Assembly (NCBI GenBank): GCA_029211145.1
Contig: JARGEQ010000001.1
Location: 62,001-126,000, forward strand
Reading direction: 5' to 3'
Source of the DNA: Marinimicrococcus flavescens
GTDB taxonomy: Bacteria > Pseudomonadota > Alphaproteobacteria > Geminicoccales > Geminicoccaceae
Length of the DNA: 64,000 bases
Made by a program: the position numbers and the translations under genes. A model generated the notes under the pieces. The model worked only from the letters and a program-made list of their open reading frames with translations, did no database searches and was not told where the DNA came from. The first letter of the stretch is position 1. Every line of letters begins with the position of its first letter. This document shows positions 1-7,653 of this stretch, piece by piece.

Positions 1-95
1 AGAGCGTCTCGCTGTCGCTCGGCAGTGCCGGCCTGGGGGCGCTCTCCGCCACCACGGCGGCGATCGGCAACTCGGCGTCCGTCACCATCAGGTAG
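1..95 (+). CDS. C-terminal end of an unidentified protein (5' truncated by the window edge)
   Basis: An open frame enters from the left edge (first full codon at base 3) and stops with TAG at 93-95. It gives 30 residues ending in ASVTIR. Nearly every codon (29 of 30) ends in G or C, the pattern of real coding sequence in this genome. A hairpin terminator follows 20 bases after the stop. The residues are small and hydrophobic (Gly, Ala, Ser, Thr), but nothing identifies the family. Confidence 0.6.
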   Translation, partial: SVSLSLGSAGLGALSATTAAIGNSASVTIR

Positions 96-115
96 GATCG
101 TTCGCTGCGGCGGCG

Positions 116-156
116 CATCCCTCCCCAACGCCCTTTGCAGGCGTCGGGGAGGGATG
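116..156. terminator. Bidirectional hairpin terminator between convergent genes
   Basis: A 17-base stem (116-132 pairing with 140-156, one mismatch) with a 7-base loop lies between the stop at 95 on the plus strand and the stop at 158 on the minus strand. There is no long T-run, but size and position between convergent genes fit a shared terminator. Confidence 0.65.
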
Positions 157-157
157 G

Positions 158-1165
158 TCAGGAGCGGCCGGCCTCGGCCGCGCCCGGCTGGGCGAAAAGC
201 GCCGGCACGCCGCCGGTGTGCAGGCAGCAGGCGGCCTCGCTGGCGGGGATGATGCCGTCGCGGACCAACCGCAGCAGGCCCGCGAAGGTCTTGCCGGTGT
301 AGGTGGTCTCGAGGAAAAGCCCCTCGAGGCGTGCGAAGGTGCGCAGCGCCGCCAGCGCCTCTTCGGTGGGAACGGCGTAGCCCGCGCCAAGCTGGTTGTC
401 GTGGGCCAGTGTCCATTCGCGCCAGTCGCCGGCGGGCGCCATGCCGGTCCGCGCGACGAGTCCCTCGAAGATCCGGGTGATCCGCTCCAGCAGCTCCGGG
501 ACGGCGTACTCCACGCTCACCAGATGCACCTCGAACGGCCGCCCCAAAAGGGCGCAGCCGAAGAGGAAGCCTGCCTCGGTGGGGCCCATGGAGCCCGGCA
601 GCACGACATGGCGGAGATCCGCTCCCGCCCGCTCTGCCTGCCCGTGCAGCTCGAGCGCCGCCACCACATAGCCCAGCGCCCCGGTCACAGGCTCGCCCAC
701 GATATAGGGGCGGCGGCCCTGGCGGCGCAGCTCCTCGGCCGCCTCCCGCACGCGACGCGCCCGCTCGTCCTCGTCGACCGGGCCGAGGAAGCGCAGCGAC
801 GCGCCCATCAGCCGGCTGAGCAGCAGGTTGCCCTCGTCACGCTGCGGCTCGTCGGCATTGTGCAGAACGAGGCAGTCGAGCCCCAGCTTTGCCGCCGCGG
901 CGGCGGTCAGCCGGCACTGGTTGGAGGCGGGCTGGCCAGCCACCAGCACGATGTCGGCACCCTGCTCCAGCGCCTCGCCCATCCAGAACTCGAGGCTGCG
1001 CAGCTTGTTGCCGCCCAGCCCCAGCGGCATGCAGTCGTCGCGCTTGACCCAGAGGCCGTCATGGCCGACGGCCGCCTCCACGCGCCGCATCCGCTCGAGC
1101 GGCGTGTCCGCGTCAAGGAGCCTGACGCGCGGCCGGAGAAACGCAGGGATCGAGGACGGGTCCAT
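158..1165 (-). CDS. D-cysteine desulfhydrase / ACC deaminase family PLP enzyme
   Basis: 335 residues, the usual length for the family. This is a fold-type II pyridoxal-phosphate enzyme related to D-cysteine desulfhydrase and 1-aminocyclopropane-1-carboxylate deaminase. The PLP-binding lysine is K54 in GLGGNKLRSLEF. The cofactor/substrate segment is at about 78-90 (QPASNQCRLTAAAA), where the family normally has QSNxxR. Glycine-rich phosphate contacts lie further on. D-cysteine desulfhydrase would release pyruvate, ammonia and sulfide; the ACC deaminase alternative cannot be excluded from motifs alone. It stands alone: about 360 bases separate it from the next minus-strand gene, and a terminator lies in that gap. 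Confidence 0.8.
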   Translation of the reverse strand: MDPSSIPAFLRPRVRLLDADTPLERMRRVEAAVGHDGLWVKRDDCMPLGLGGNKLRSLEFWMGEALEQGADIVLVAGQPASNQCRLTAAAAAKLGLDCLVLHNADEPQRDEGNLLLSRLMGASLRFLGPVDEDERARRVREAAEELRRQGRRPYIVGEPVTGALGYVVAALELHGQAERAGADLRHVVLPGSMGPTEAGFLFGCALLGRPFEVHLVSVEYAVPELLERITRIFEGLVARTGMAPAGDWREWTLAHDNQLGAGYAVPTEEALAALRTFARLEGLFLETTYTGKTFAGLLRLVRDGIIPASEAACCLHTGGVPALFAQPGAAEAGRS

Positions 1166-1525
1166 GCCTGGCGCCCCGGGTGCGGTGGTTACGGCAGGAG
1201 GATCGCGGTGCCGGCGAGGCGGGTCAACCCGCGCTTCCTGGCGGCCTGACCGCTACGCGGGCGCTGCGCGCGGCTCTTCTCTTTCCCTCTTGTCGGTCGG
1301 GTGCGGGGCATGGGCGGAAGGTTGTGCAACGCCCGCTTGATCGTGCCAGGTGCTATTCATCCTGGTTCAACGCAGGTGCCGCGCGCGGGCCCGGAAAACG
1401 CGAAAGGCGCGCGCCCTGCCCGGACGCGCGCCCCCGAAGAGAAGCAGAAAACCGGCCGCGCGCAGCGCCTCGAGCGGCTCCGCCGCCGCAGCCCCCGCGT
1501 TATCGCGACCGATGGCGCCCTGCCG
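1166..1525. other. Gene-free stretch with a terminator and probable promoter of the PLP enzyme gene
   Basis: Between the start of the PLP enzyme gene (1165) and the end of the SDR gene (1526), both minus strand. Its right part holds the terminator at 1395-1432. The left part must carry the PLP gene promoter, but no clear -35/-10 pair was recognised. Short open frames here are very rich in Arg and Pro and look like noise. Confidence 0.6.
1395..1432 (-). terminator. Intrinsic terminator of the SDR/HAD/ThDP operon
   Basis: On the minus strand an 8-base GC stem (1425-1432 with 1406-1413, 11-base loop) is followed by TTTCGCGTTTT (1405 down to 1395). It lies about 95 bases after the SDR stop codon and ends the minus-strand catabolic operon. 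Confidence 0.7.
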
Positions 1526-2287
1526 TCAGACGGTGATGCCGCCATCCACCACCAGGGTGTGCCCGGTGATCATGGCGCCGCCGGCGCACAGGAAGAAGAG
1601 CGCCTCGGCGATGTCGTCGGCAGTGCAGTGGCGCTTGAGCAGCGCCCGCTCGGCCGAGGCCTTGCGGCGCTCCTCGGGCCAGGTGCTGGTCCAGGGCGTG
1701 GCGACATGGCCGGGGGCCACGGCATTGACCCGCGCCTCGGGCGCCAGCGCCCGGGCGAGGCTCTTGGTGAGGCTGATGAGGCCGGCCTTGCTGGCGCCGT
1801 AGGCGAGGCTGCTGCCGGGCTGGCCCAGCCCCGCGATCGAGGCGACGTTGGCCACCGCCCCCTTGGAGGCGCGCAGCGCCTCGGCGGCGGCGTGGGTGCA
1901 GCGGAACGGGCCGATCAGGTTGGTGCTCAAGATGAGCGACCAGAACTCCTCGGTCATCTTGTCCATGTCGGCCGGTGCTATCGGCTCCCTGGTGCCCGAG
2001 GTGCCGGCGTTGTTGACCAGGTAGTCGAGCCCGCCCAGGCGCTCGATGGCGTCCCTGACCATGGCCTCGGCCTCGCCGGCCACCGAGACGTTGCCGGCAA
2101 CGGCCACCACGTCGAGGCCCTCGGCGCGCAGCCGCTCGGCCTGCTCCGGGCCCGCCGGATCCTCGGGCAGGTGGTTGAGCGCCACGCGGGCGCCGGCCTT
2201 GGCGAACCGGGTTGCGGTGGCGAGACCGATGCCCGAGGCCGCCCCGGTGACGAGCGCCCGGCGGCCCTTGAGGTCTGCAGTGATCAC
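1526..2287 (-). CDS. SDR-family NAD(P)-dependent oxidoreductase
   Basis: 253 residues with a GTG start at 2287, chosen because GTGA overlaps the stop of the upstream gene by 4 bases. Classical short-chain dehydrogenase: cofactor motif TGAASGIG at 14-21, NNAG at 92-95, catalytic Ser150, Tyr163 and Lys167 (YGASK), and a C-terminal GG-type end after GHTLVVDGG. It would oxidise or reduce a hydroxy/keto intermediate; the substrate is not evident. It is the last gene of the lacI-ThDP-HAD-SDR operon and probably acts in the same pathway as the facing tct transporter. A 3-oxoacyl-ACP reductase label would be generic and is not supported by context. Confidence 0.88.
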   Translation of the reverse strand: MITADLKGRRALVTGAASGIGLATATRFAKAGARVALNHLPEDPAGPEQAERLRAEGLDVVAVAGNVSVAGEAEAMVRDAIERLGGLDYLVNNAGTSGTREPIAPADMDKMTEEFWSLILSTNLIGPFRCTHAAAEALRASKGAVANVASIAGLGQPGSSLAYGASKAGLISLTKSLARALAPEARVNAVAPGHVATPWTSTWPEERRKASAERALLKRHCTADDIAEALFFLCAGGAMITGHTLVVDGGITV

Positions 2288-3252
2288 GACGCGTTGTCCT
2301 CCCCGTTGCCCTGCTCGATCGTCTCGATGGCGTCTTTCAGCGCCAGGAGCTTGCGGTCGCGCTCGGCCATCAGCGCCACCGGCGACCGGCCGCCATAGTC
2401 GTAGAACCCGGCGCCGTCCATGACGCCGCCGCGCCCCTGCGCGATCAGCGCCTCGAGCGCCGGGCTCTTGCCGCGCGGGACGGGCGGCTTGTAGGTGCCG
2501 TTGGCCATGGCCCGGCGCACCATGTCGAGCCCCGTGAAGTCGGCCTTCCCGAAATGGCCCATGAGCGCCATGCGGGCGGCCAGGCCGTACTTGATCGAGT
2601 GGTCGATGGCCTCGGGGCTGGCATAGCCCTCGTCGAGCAGCTTGTAGACCTCGAGGCTCATGGCCGACTGCAGCCGGTTGGCGATGAAGCCCTCGATGAA
2701 GCGCTCGAGCAGGATCGGCTTCTTGCCGAGTCCCGCCAGGAAGTCGCGCATCTGCTCGAGCAGCACGCGCTCCGTCTTCTCGCTGCCCACCACGTCGACG
2801 AGATCGATGATGTAGGGCGGCGTGTACCAGTGGACGATCATGGTACGCGCCGCGCGCCGCTCCGGCACCAGCGGGAAGATGTCGAGATAGGAGGTGTTGC
2901 TGGCGATGACGGCGTGGTCGGGCGCCGCGGCGTCCACCGCAGCAAACAGCTCGCGCTTGACCTCGACGTTCTCGACCACCGCCTCCACCACGAGGTCGGC
3001 ATCCTTCACCGCCTCGGCGAGGCTGGTGGTGCACTCGATCCGCGCCTGCGCCGCCTCCGCCTCGGCCGCCGTGCAGCGGCCGGCGGCCTCGAGGGTCTCG
3101 AGGGCGCCGCCGATCAGGGCGCGGGCCCTGTCCAGAGCCTCGCCAGTCAGGTCCTGCAGCCGCACCTCGCAGCCGCCAAGCGCGTGAATGATGGCCAGCG
3201 CGTGGCCCATGGTGCCGGCACCCAGCACCGCAACCTTGCGGTAGGTCGTCAT
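2284..3252 (-). CDS. 3-hydroxyacyl-CoA dehydrogenase family (L-gulonate/carnitine dehydrogenase-like)
   Basis: 322 residues, single-copy HAD type. The N-terminal Rossmann domain has GAGTMG at 11-16. The SNTS segment at 118-121 and His141 (VHWYTPP, in place of the common HFFNP) form the active site. A C-terminal HAD helical domain covers about 185-300. Proteins of this length without a hydratase domain include L-gulonate 3-dehydrogenase, carnitine 3-dehydrogenase and 3-hydroxybutyryl-CoA dehydrogenase. The unusual VHWYTPP favours a non-CoA or atypical substrate (inference). The start ATG lies two bases after the ThDP enzyme stop, and the end overlaps the SDR start by 4 bases, so all three are translationally coupled. 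Confidence 0.85.
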   Translation of the reverse strand: MTTYRKVAVLGAGTMGHALAIIHALGGCEVRLQDLTGEALDRARALIGGALETLEAAGRCTAAEAEAAQARIECTTSLAEAVKDADLVVEAVVENVEVKRELFAAVDAAAPDHAVIASNTSYLDIFPLVPERRAARTMIVHWYTPPYIIDLVDVVGSEKTERVLLEQMRDFLAGLGKKPILLERFIEGFIANRLQSAMSLEVYKLLDEGYASPEAIDHSIKYGLAARMALMGHFGKADFTGLDMVRRAMANGTYKPPVPRGKSPALEALIAQGRGGVMDGAGFYDYGGRSPVALMAERDRKLLALKDAIETIEQGNGEDNAS

Positions 3253-3254
3253 CG

Positions 3255-4925
3255 TCAGAGCGTCCAGGGCTCGGGAGCGCGCGGCTCCGCGTCGGTCACC
3301 ACGTCGATCACGGCCGGCCGGCCGAGCGACAGGGCGTGGCTCAGCGCGCCGGCGATCTCGGAGGGGTCCTCCACGCGGATCCCCTCGACGCCGAACGAGC
3401 GCGCCACGGCGGCGAAATCGGTGGGGCCGAAGCGGATGATCTCGTCCTGGTTGCCGGGGCGCCCGCCGTAGATGTTGCGGATGTTCACCAAGCCCTGGCC
3501 GAAGGCCGAGTTGTTGTTGACCACCGTCACCAGCGGGATGTTGCGGCGCCGCGCCGTCTCGAGCTCGCTCAGATGGTAGTAGAAGGCGCCGTCGCCGGTA
3601 AAGCACACCACCGGCCGCTCGGGCGCGCCGCACTTGGCACCCAGCGCCGCCGGGAACGACCAGCCCAGCGAGCCCGCGGCCCGCAGGAAGGTCTGGCCCG
3701 GATGCGGCAGGTCGATCAGCGTCGCGGCCCAGATGGTCGAATAGCCGGTGTCGGCCACCAGCACCCCGTTCTCCGGCAGCGCCTTGGTGATCTCGTGGCA
3801 CAGCCGCTCGACGCGGATCGGGCTCGCCTCCGAGGCCATCGCCTCGGCCATGCTCTCGCGCCACGCGGCGACCCGCGCCCGGACCTCGCCGGCCCATGCC
3901 GCGCGCGGCTCCTGGCCGCCGCAGGCTGCCAGCAGCGCCTCCATGGCGAGCGCCGGATCGCCCAGCACGCCCACGGCGGCCGGGTAGTTGCGGCCGATCT
4001 CGCTGCCGTCCACGTCGATCTGCACGATGGGCGTGGCCTGGCCGGGAATGGTCCAGTTGCAGGTGACCTGGTCGCCGGTGTGGCAGCCCAGGAAGATCAC
4101 GAGGTCGGCCTCGTGGAGGATCCGGTTGGCGTGCGGCGCGGAGTAGAGGCCGACGCAGCCGACGTGCAGCTCGTGGTCGGTGGGAAGGATGCCGCGGCCG
4201 CCGGTGGAGGTGGCGACCGGAATCTGCAGCGCCTCGGCGAACCGCCGGACCGCGTCCTGCGCGCGGCTGACCATGGCGCCGCCGCCGGCCACGATGACCG
4301 GCTGCCGAGCCCGGGCGAGCGCCGCCGCAGCGGCCTCGATCTCGCTACCGGACGGCGGCGAGCGGCGCGCGGGAAGCTGCGTGTGGTGCGGCTCCAGCGG
4401 GTCCTGCTCCACCGTGCCGGTCTCGATGATCTCGGCCTGCAGGCCGGCAAGATCGAGGTGGACCGGCCGCGGCGTGCCCTCGGTGGCCTCGCGGAAGGCC
4501 TGGGGCAGCAGGAACGGCAGCTGCTCGGCGGTCTCCACCTCGGCATGGTACTTGGTCACCGACGCGTAGAGCGGCGCGTGGTCCAGCTCCTGATAGGCGT
4601 TGCGGTGGCGGAACATCGGCGGCTTGCGGCCGGTCATGGCGATCAGCGGGGTGCGATGCAGGTAGGCGTCCTGCAGGCCGGCCGCGAGATTGGCGGCACC
4701 CACCGACTGCGCCATACACACGCCGGGCCGGCCGGTGACACGGGCGTAGCCGTCGGCCATGTAGACGGCCGACTTCTCGCTGTGCGCCAGGACCCGCTCG
4801 ATGCCCAGCGCCTCGAGCTCGACCAGCGTGCGCCGCATGATTGCGTCGATGAAGAAGACGTGGCTCACGCCTTGCCGGTGCAGCGTCTCGGCCATGTAGC
4901 GCGCACCATCGATTCTATCGCCCAT
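3255..4925 (-). CDS. Thiamine diphosphate-dependent enzyme (acetolactate synthase-like family)
   Basis: 556 residues, full length for the family. The N-terminal PYR domain carries the catalytic glutamate E50 (HSEKSAVYMADGYAR). A central DHS-like domain covers about 190-330. The C-terminal PP domain has the ThDP/Mg motif: GDG at 444-446 and NNN at 470-472. Family members decarboxylate 2-oxo acids or ligate the resulting carbanion (acetolactate synthase, benzoylformate decarboxylase, sulfoacetaldehyde acetyltransferase). None of these is specifically indicated, and there is no ilvN regulatory subunit gene, so biosynthetic acetolactate synthase is unlikely. Position after a LacI regulator and before two dehydrogenases suggests catabolism of an imported carboxylate. 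Confidence 0.85.
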   Translation of the reverse strand: MGDRIDGARYMAETLHRQGVSHVFFIDAIMRRTLVELEALGIERVLAHSEKSAVYMADGYARVTGRPGVCMAQSVGAANLAAGLQDAYLHRTPLIAMTGRKPPMFRHRNAYQELDHAPLYASVTKYHAEVETAEQLPFLLPQAFREATEGTPRPVHLDLAGLQAEIIETGTVEQDPLEPHHTQLPARRSPPSGSEIEAAAAALARARQPVIVAGGGAMVSRAQDAVRRFAEALQIPVATSTGGRGILPTDHELHVGCVGLYSAPHANRILHEADLVIFLGCHTGDQVTCNWTIPGQATPIVQIDVDGSEIGRNYPAAVGVLGDPALAMEALLAACGGQEPRAAWAGEVRARVAAWRESMAEAMASEASPIRVERLCHEITKALPENGVLVADTGYSTIWAATLIDLPHPGQTFLRAAGSLGWSFPAALGAKCGAPERPVVCFTGDGAFYYHLSELETARRRNIPLVTVVNNNSAFGQGLVNIRNIYGGRPGNQDEIIRFGPTDFAAVARSFGVEGIRVEDPSEIAGALSHALSLGRPAVIDVVTDAEPRAPEPWTL

Positions 4926-4956
4926 TCATCGCACTCCCTGATCGCAAGGTCGGTCG

Positions 4957-6003
4957 TCAGCCGCTCGCGCGGGCCACCAGCTCGAAGCCGAGATCGATGA
5001 TCTCGCCCCCGGCCCCGGGGTCCTCGAAGCGGCGCAGCAGGTGGTCGGCCACCGCGGTGCCGATCGCCCTGTGCGGCGGCCGTACCGTGGTGAGGGTGGG
5101 TGTCGAGTTGGCGGCGAACTCGAGGTCGCCATAGCCCGCCAGGGCCACGTCCTCGGGTATCCGCACGCCGCGGCGCTGGGCCTCGAACAGGGCGCCCAGC
5201 GCCAGGAAATCATTGGAGAACGCGATCGCCTCGGGGGGCTCGTCCGCATCCATCAGCCGGGCGAAGGCGGCGATGCCGCCGGCCGTCGAGGAGCGCTCCT
5301 CCAGCACCTCGACGCGCGGCTCCGGCAGGCCCGCCTCGAGCGCCGCCTCGACAAAGCCCTGGCCGCGCGCCGCGGCGCGCAGGTCGCGGGCCATGGCGCC
5401 GCCGACGAAGGCCAGCCGCCGCCGGCCGCCGGCGATAAGGTGACGGGCCACCGCGCGGCCCGCCTCGCGGTTGGAGAAGCCCACCGCGGCGTCGATCGGT
5501 CGCTCGGAGATCTCCCACATCTCGACCACCGGACATTCCGCCCGGGCCAGCGCCGAGAGCGTGGCGCGGCTGTGGGTCGCGCCGGTGACGACAATGGCCG
5601 CAGGCGACCAGTCGAGACTGGCGGCGACCAACGCCTCCTCCCGCTCGAGATCGTACTCGTGGTGACCAACCATCATCTGGTAGCCGGCCGGGCCCAGCCG
5701 CCCCGCCAGCGCCTCCAGGGTCATCCCGAAGAACGAGGTCAGCAGCGAAGGCACCACCACGCCGACGATCCGCGCCCGCGCACTAGCGAGGCTGCCGGCC
5801 AGCACGCTGGGCCGGAAGCCCAGCCGCTCGGCCGATTCGAGGACGCGGCGGCGCAGCTCGGGCGAGACCGAGTCGGGCTTGCCGAAGGCGCGCGATACGG
5901 TGGCGACGGACACGCCGGCGACCGCCGCGACGTCCTCCATCCGCACCCTGCCGCCTCCCGTCGCCCGCAGCTCGGGCAGACCGGACCCTTTCGCCCGCGC
6001 CAT
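4957..6003 (-). CDS. LacI-family transcriptional regulator
   Basis: 348 residues. The DNA-binding helix-turn-helix lies at about 20-45 (DVAAVAGVSVATVSRAF) and is followed by the hinge helix (VLAGSLASARARIVGV). A periplasmic-binding-protein-like sensor domain fills the remainder; its N-terminal region (VGVVVPSLLTSFFG) resembles gluconate-type GntR repressors of the LacI family. It is transcribed with the downstream ThDP enzyme gene (31-base gap) and diverges from tctC. Two LacI-type operators sit in the shared intergenic region, so it probably controls both its own operon and the transporter. Ligand unknown, likely the transported carboxylate or a derivative. Confidence 0.93.
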   Translation of the reverse strand: MARAKGSGLPELRATGGGRVRMEDVAAVAGVSVATVSRAFGKPDSVSPELRRRVLESAERLGFRPSVLAGSLASARARIVGVVVPSLLTSFFGMTLEALAGRLGPAGYQMMVGHHEYDLEREEALVAASLDWSPAAIVVTGATHSRATLSALARAECPVVEMWEISERPIDAAVGFSNREAGRAVARHLIAGGRRRLAFVGGAMARDLRAAARGQGFVEAALEAGLPEPRVEVLEERSSTAGGIAAFARLMDADEPPEAIAFSNDFLALGALFEAQRRGVRIPEDVALAGYGDLEFAANSTPTLTTVRPPHRAIGTAVADHLLRRFEDPGAGGEIIDLGFELVARASG

Positions 6004-6035
6004 CAGCGCTCCTCGATCGAGCTACCAGCTGCTGT

Positions 6036-6047
6036 GCAACCGCTTGC
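6036..6047. promoter_or_regulatory. Candidate LacI-family operator 1
   Basis: GCAACCGCTTGC has the central CG and flanking AA/TT of LacI-family operators. It lies 33 bases upstream of the regulator's own start codon, consistent with autoregulation. Four of five arm positions around the core pair symmetrically. Confidence 0.5.
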
Positions 6048-6089
6048 TGAAACATTCATTGACATGGCGATATCTCTTTCGGTTAGGTG

Positions 6090-6105
6090 TTGCAAGCGCT
6101 ATCAA
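6090..6105. promoter_or_regulatory. Candidate LacI-family operator 2
   Basis: TTGCAAGCGCTATCAA matches the LacI-family pattern TTGnAAnCGnTTnCAA: central AGCGCT and outer TTG/CAA are symmetric, with two mismatched inner pairs. It lies about 40 bases upstream of tctC. Its centre is 56 bases from that of operator 1, close enough for cooperative binding or looping. Confidence 0.55.
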
Positions 6106-6144
6106 GGCCACAACATGGCCCATCAGGTTCCAAGGGAGGCACGA

Positions 6145-7113
6145 ATGCCCAGACACACGCGCCGCGCCACGCTGCTCGCCGGAGCCGCGCTCACCGCCGT
6201 GATGACCGTCACCGCCGCGATGCCCGCACAAGCCGCCTGGCCCGAGAAGCCGGTGACGTTCCTGATCCCCTGGCCGGCCGGCGGCGCCACCGACATTGTC
6301 GGCCGCGCACTCCAGCCCTACCTCGCCGAGCGGCTCGGCACCGAGGTGATCATCAAGAACGTCGTGGGCGCCGGCGGCACCATCGGCGCTGCCGAGGCGG
6401 CCCGCGCCAAGCCGGACGGCTACACGCTGTTCCTGACGACGCCGAGCGTGCTCACCAGCATGCCGCACATGCGGCCCCTCCCCTACGACCCCAAGGGCTT
6501 CGTGCCGATCGGCCGGATCAACGACACGCCCATGGTGGTGATGGTCACCAAGACCTCGCCCCACGAGAGCATCGCGGACATCGTCGAGGACGCCAAGGGC
6601 AAGCCGGGCGAGCTGACCTATGCCTCGACCGGTGCCGGCACGCTGCCGCACATCACGATGATCTCGCTGCAGAGCAGCGCCGACGTCGAGCTCAAGCATG
6701 TGCCCTTCAAGGGATCGGCCGAGGTCATGAAGGCGCTGCTGGGCGACGTCGTCGACGTCTTCAGCGACCAGGCGCAGCTGATCCCGCGCTACGATCTGCG
6801 GCCGCTGGGCGTGTGGGCCAAGGAGCGCCTGCCGGAGTTCCCCGACGTGCCGACGATGAAGGAGCAGGGCTACGACCAGGCCTTCTCGATCTGGCTGGGC
6901 CTGTTCGGCCCCGAGGGCACCCCGGACGAGGTCGTCCAGAAGATGTCGGCCGTGCTCGAGGACACGCTCGAGGATCCCGCGGTCGTCGAGGAGTTCAAGA
7001 AGCTGCAGCTCGCTCCGGGCTACATGAACCCCGGGGAGCTCGCCGACTTCGTCGAGTCCGAGTACGAGCGCAACAAGAACCTCATGGGCATGGCCGGCAT
7101 CAAGAAGCAGTGA
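6145..7113 (+). CDS. tctC: Tripartite tricarboxylate transporter substrate-binding protein (TctC family)
   Basis: 322 residues. A signal peptide ends near AMPAQAA. The mature protein opens with the TctC-typical WPEKPVTFLIPWPAGGATDIVGR, continues through VVGAGGTIGAAEAARAKPDGYT, and has the usual STGAGTLPHI and PFKGSAEVMKALLGDVVD segments. It captures a carboxylate in the periplasm for TctAB. The ATG at 6145 was preferred over an in-frame ATG at 6115 because a GGGAGG ribosome site lies just before it. It is followed by a terminator-like hairpin and then tctB and tctA, and is divergent from the LacI regulator. Confidence 0.93.
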   Translation: MPRHTRRATLLAGAALTAVMTVTAAMPAQAAWPEKPVTFLIPWPAGGATDIVGRALQPYLAERLGTEVIIKNVVGAGGTIGAAEAARAKPDGYTLFLTTPSVLTSMPHMRPLPYDPKGFVPIGRINDTPMVVMVTKTSPHESIADIVEDAKGKPGELTYASTGAGTLPHITMISLQSSADVELKHVPFKGSAEVMKALLGDVVDVFSDQAQLIPRYDLRPLGVWAKERLPEFPDVPTMKEQGYDQAFSIWLGLFGPEGTPDEVVQKMSAVLEDTLEDPAVVEEFKKLQLAPGYMNPGELADFVESEYERNKNLMGMAGIKKQ

Positions 7114-7121
7114 CGGCCCCC

Positions 7122-7149
7122 GGCTCCGCCTCCGGGCGGAGCCTCTTTT
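7122..7149 (+). terminator. Terminator-like hairpin between tctC and tctB
   Basis: A perfect 9-base stem (GGCTCCGCC at 7122-7130, GGCGGAGCC at 7135-7143) with a 4-base loop is followed by TCTTTTC. It lies within the tctCBA operon, so it most likely causes partial termination or protects the tctC mRNA 3' end, giving more receptor than membrane subunits. Confidence 0.65.
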
Positions 7150-7179
7150 CCTTCCGCCCGTCCCCTGCCGGAGCAAGTC

Positions 7180-7644
7180 ATGCGACGTGATCGGCTCGAT
7201 CTGATCTTCGGCGCCGCCATGCTGGTCCTGGCGGGCCTGCTGTGGCGCGAGGCCGGCGCCCTCGACGCCGGCAACACCGGATTCTTCGGCTTCGGCTTCG
7301 ATCCCGGCTTCTTCCCGCGGATCCTGCTGGGCTTTTGGGCGGCGTTGTCGCTCGTGGTGCTGCTGCGCGGCCTGCGTGGCTCGGCCCTGCGGGTGCAGGC
7401 GCCGAGCTGGCCGCAGCTGGCGAGCCTCATGGCGCTCACCGCCGGCTATGTTCTCTCGATAACACTCATAGGCTTCGCCTTCGCCTCGGTGGCCTTCCTG
7501 CTGATCCTGCTGCCGGTGCTGGGCTATCGGCGCCCCCTCGTCGTTCTGCCGGTCGCGGTGATCTTCCCGCTGCTCACATGGTACGTCTTCGTCTTCATCC
7601 TGCAGATCATTCTTCCGGTCTCCCCCTGGTTCGACCGGATCTAG
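7180..7644 (+). CDS. tctB: Tripartite tricarboxylate transporter small membrane subunit (TctB family)
   Basis: 154 residues, typical for TctB. Four predicted membrane helices: about 6-24, 45-65, 80-100 and 105-135, the last two almost continuous (FASVAFLLILLPVLG and PVAVIFPLLTWYVFVF). The N-terminal FGFDPGFFPRILLG resembles the conserved FP(x)ilg turn of the family. It forms the membrane part of the secondary carboxylate transporter together with TctA, nine bases downstream. It is separated from tctC by a hairpin. Confidence 0.85.
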   Translation: MRRDRLDLIFGAAMLVLAGLLWREAGALDAGNTGFFGFGFDPGFFPRILLGFWAALSLVVLLRGLRGSALRVQAPSWPQLASLMALTAGYVLSITLIGFAFASVAFLLILLPVLGYRRPLVVLPVAVIFPLLTWYVFVFILQIILPVSPWFDRI

Positions 7645-7653
7645 GACGACGCG

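Noticed and set aside
3255..4925. Biosynthetic acetolactate synthase (ilvB) label for the ThDP enzyme
   Set aside because: No small regulatory subunit gene follows, and the neighbours are a LacI regulator and catabolic dehydrogenases rather than branched-chain amino acid genes.
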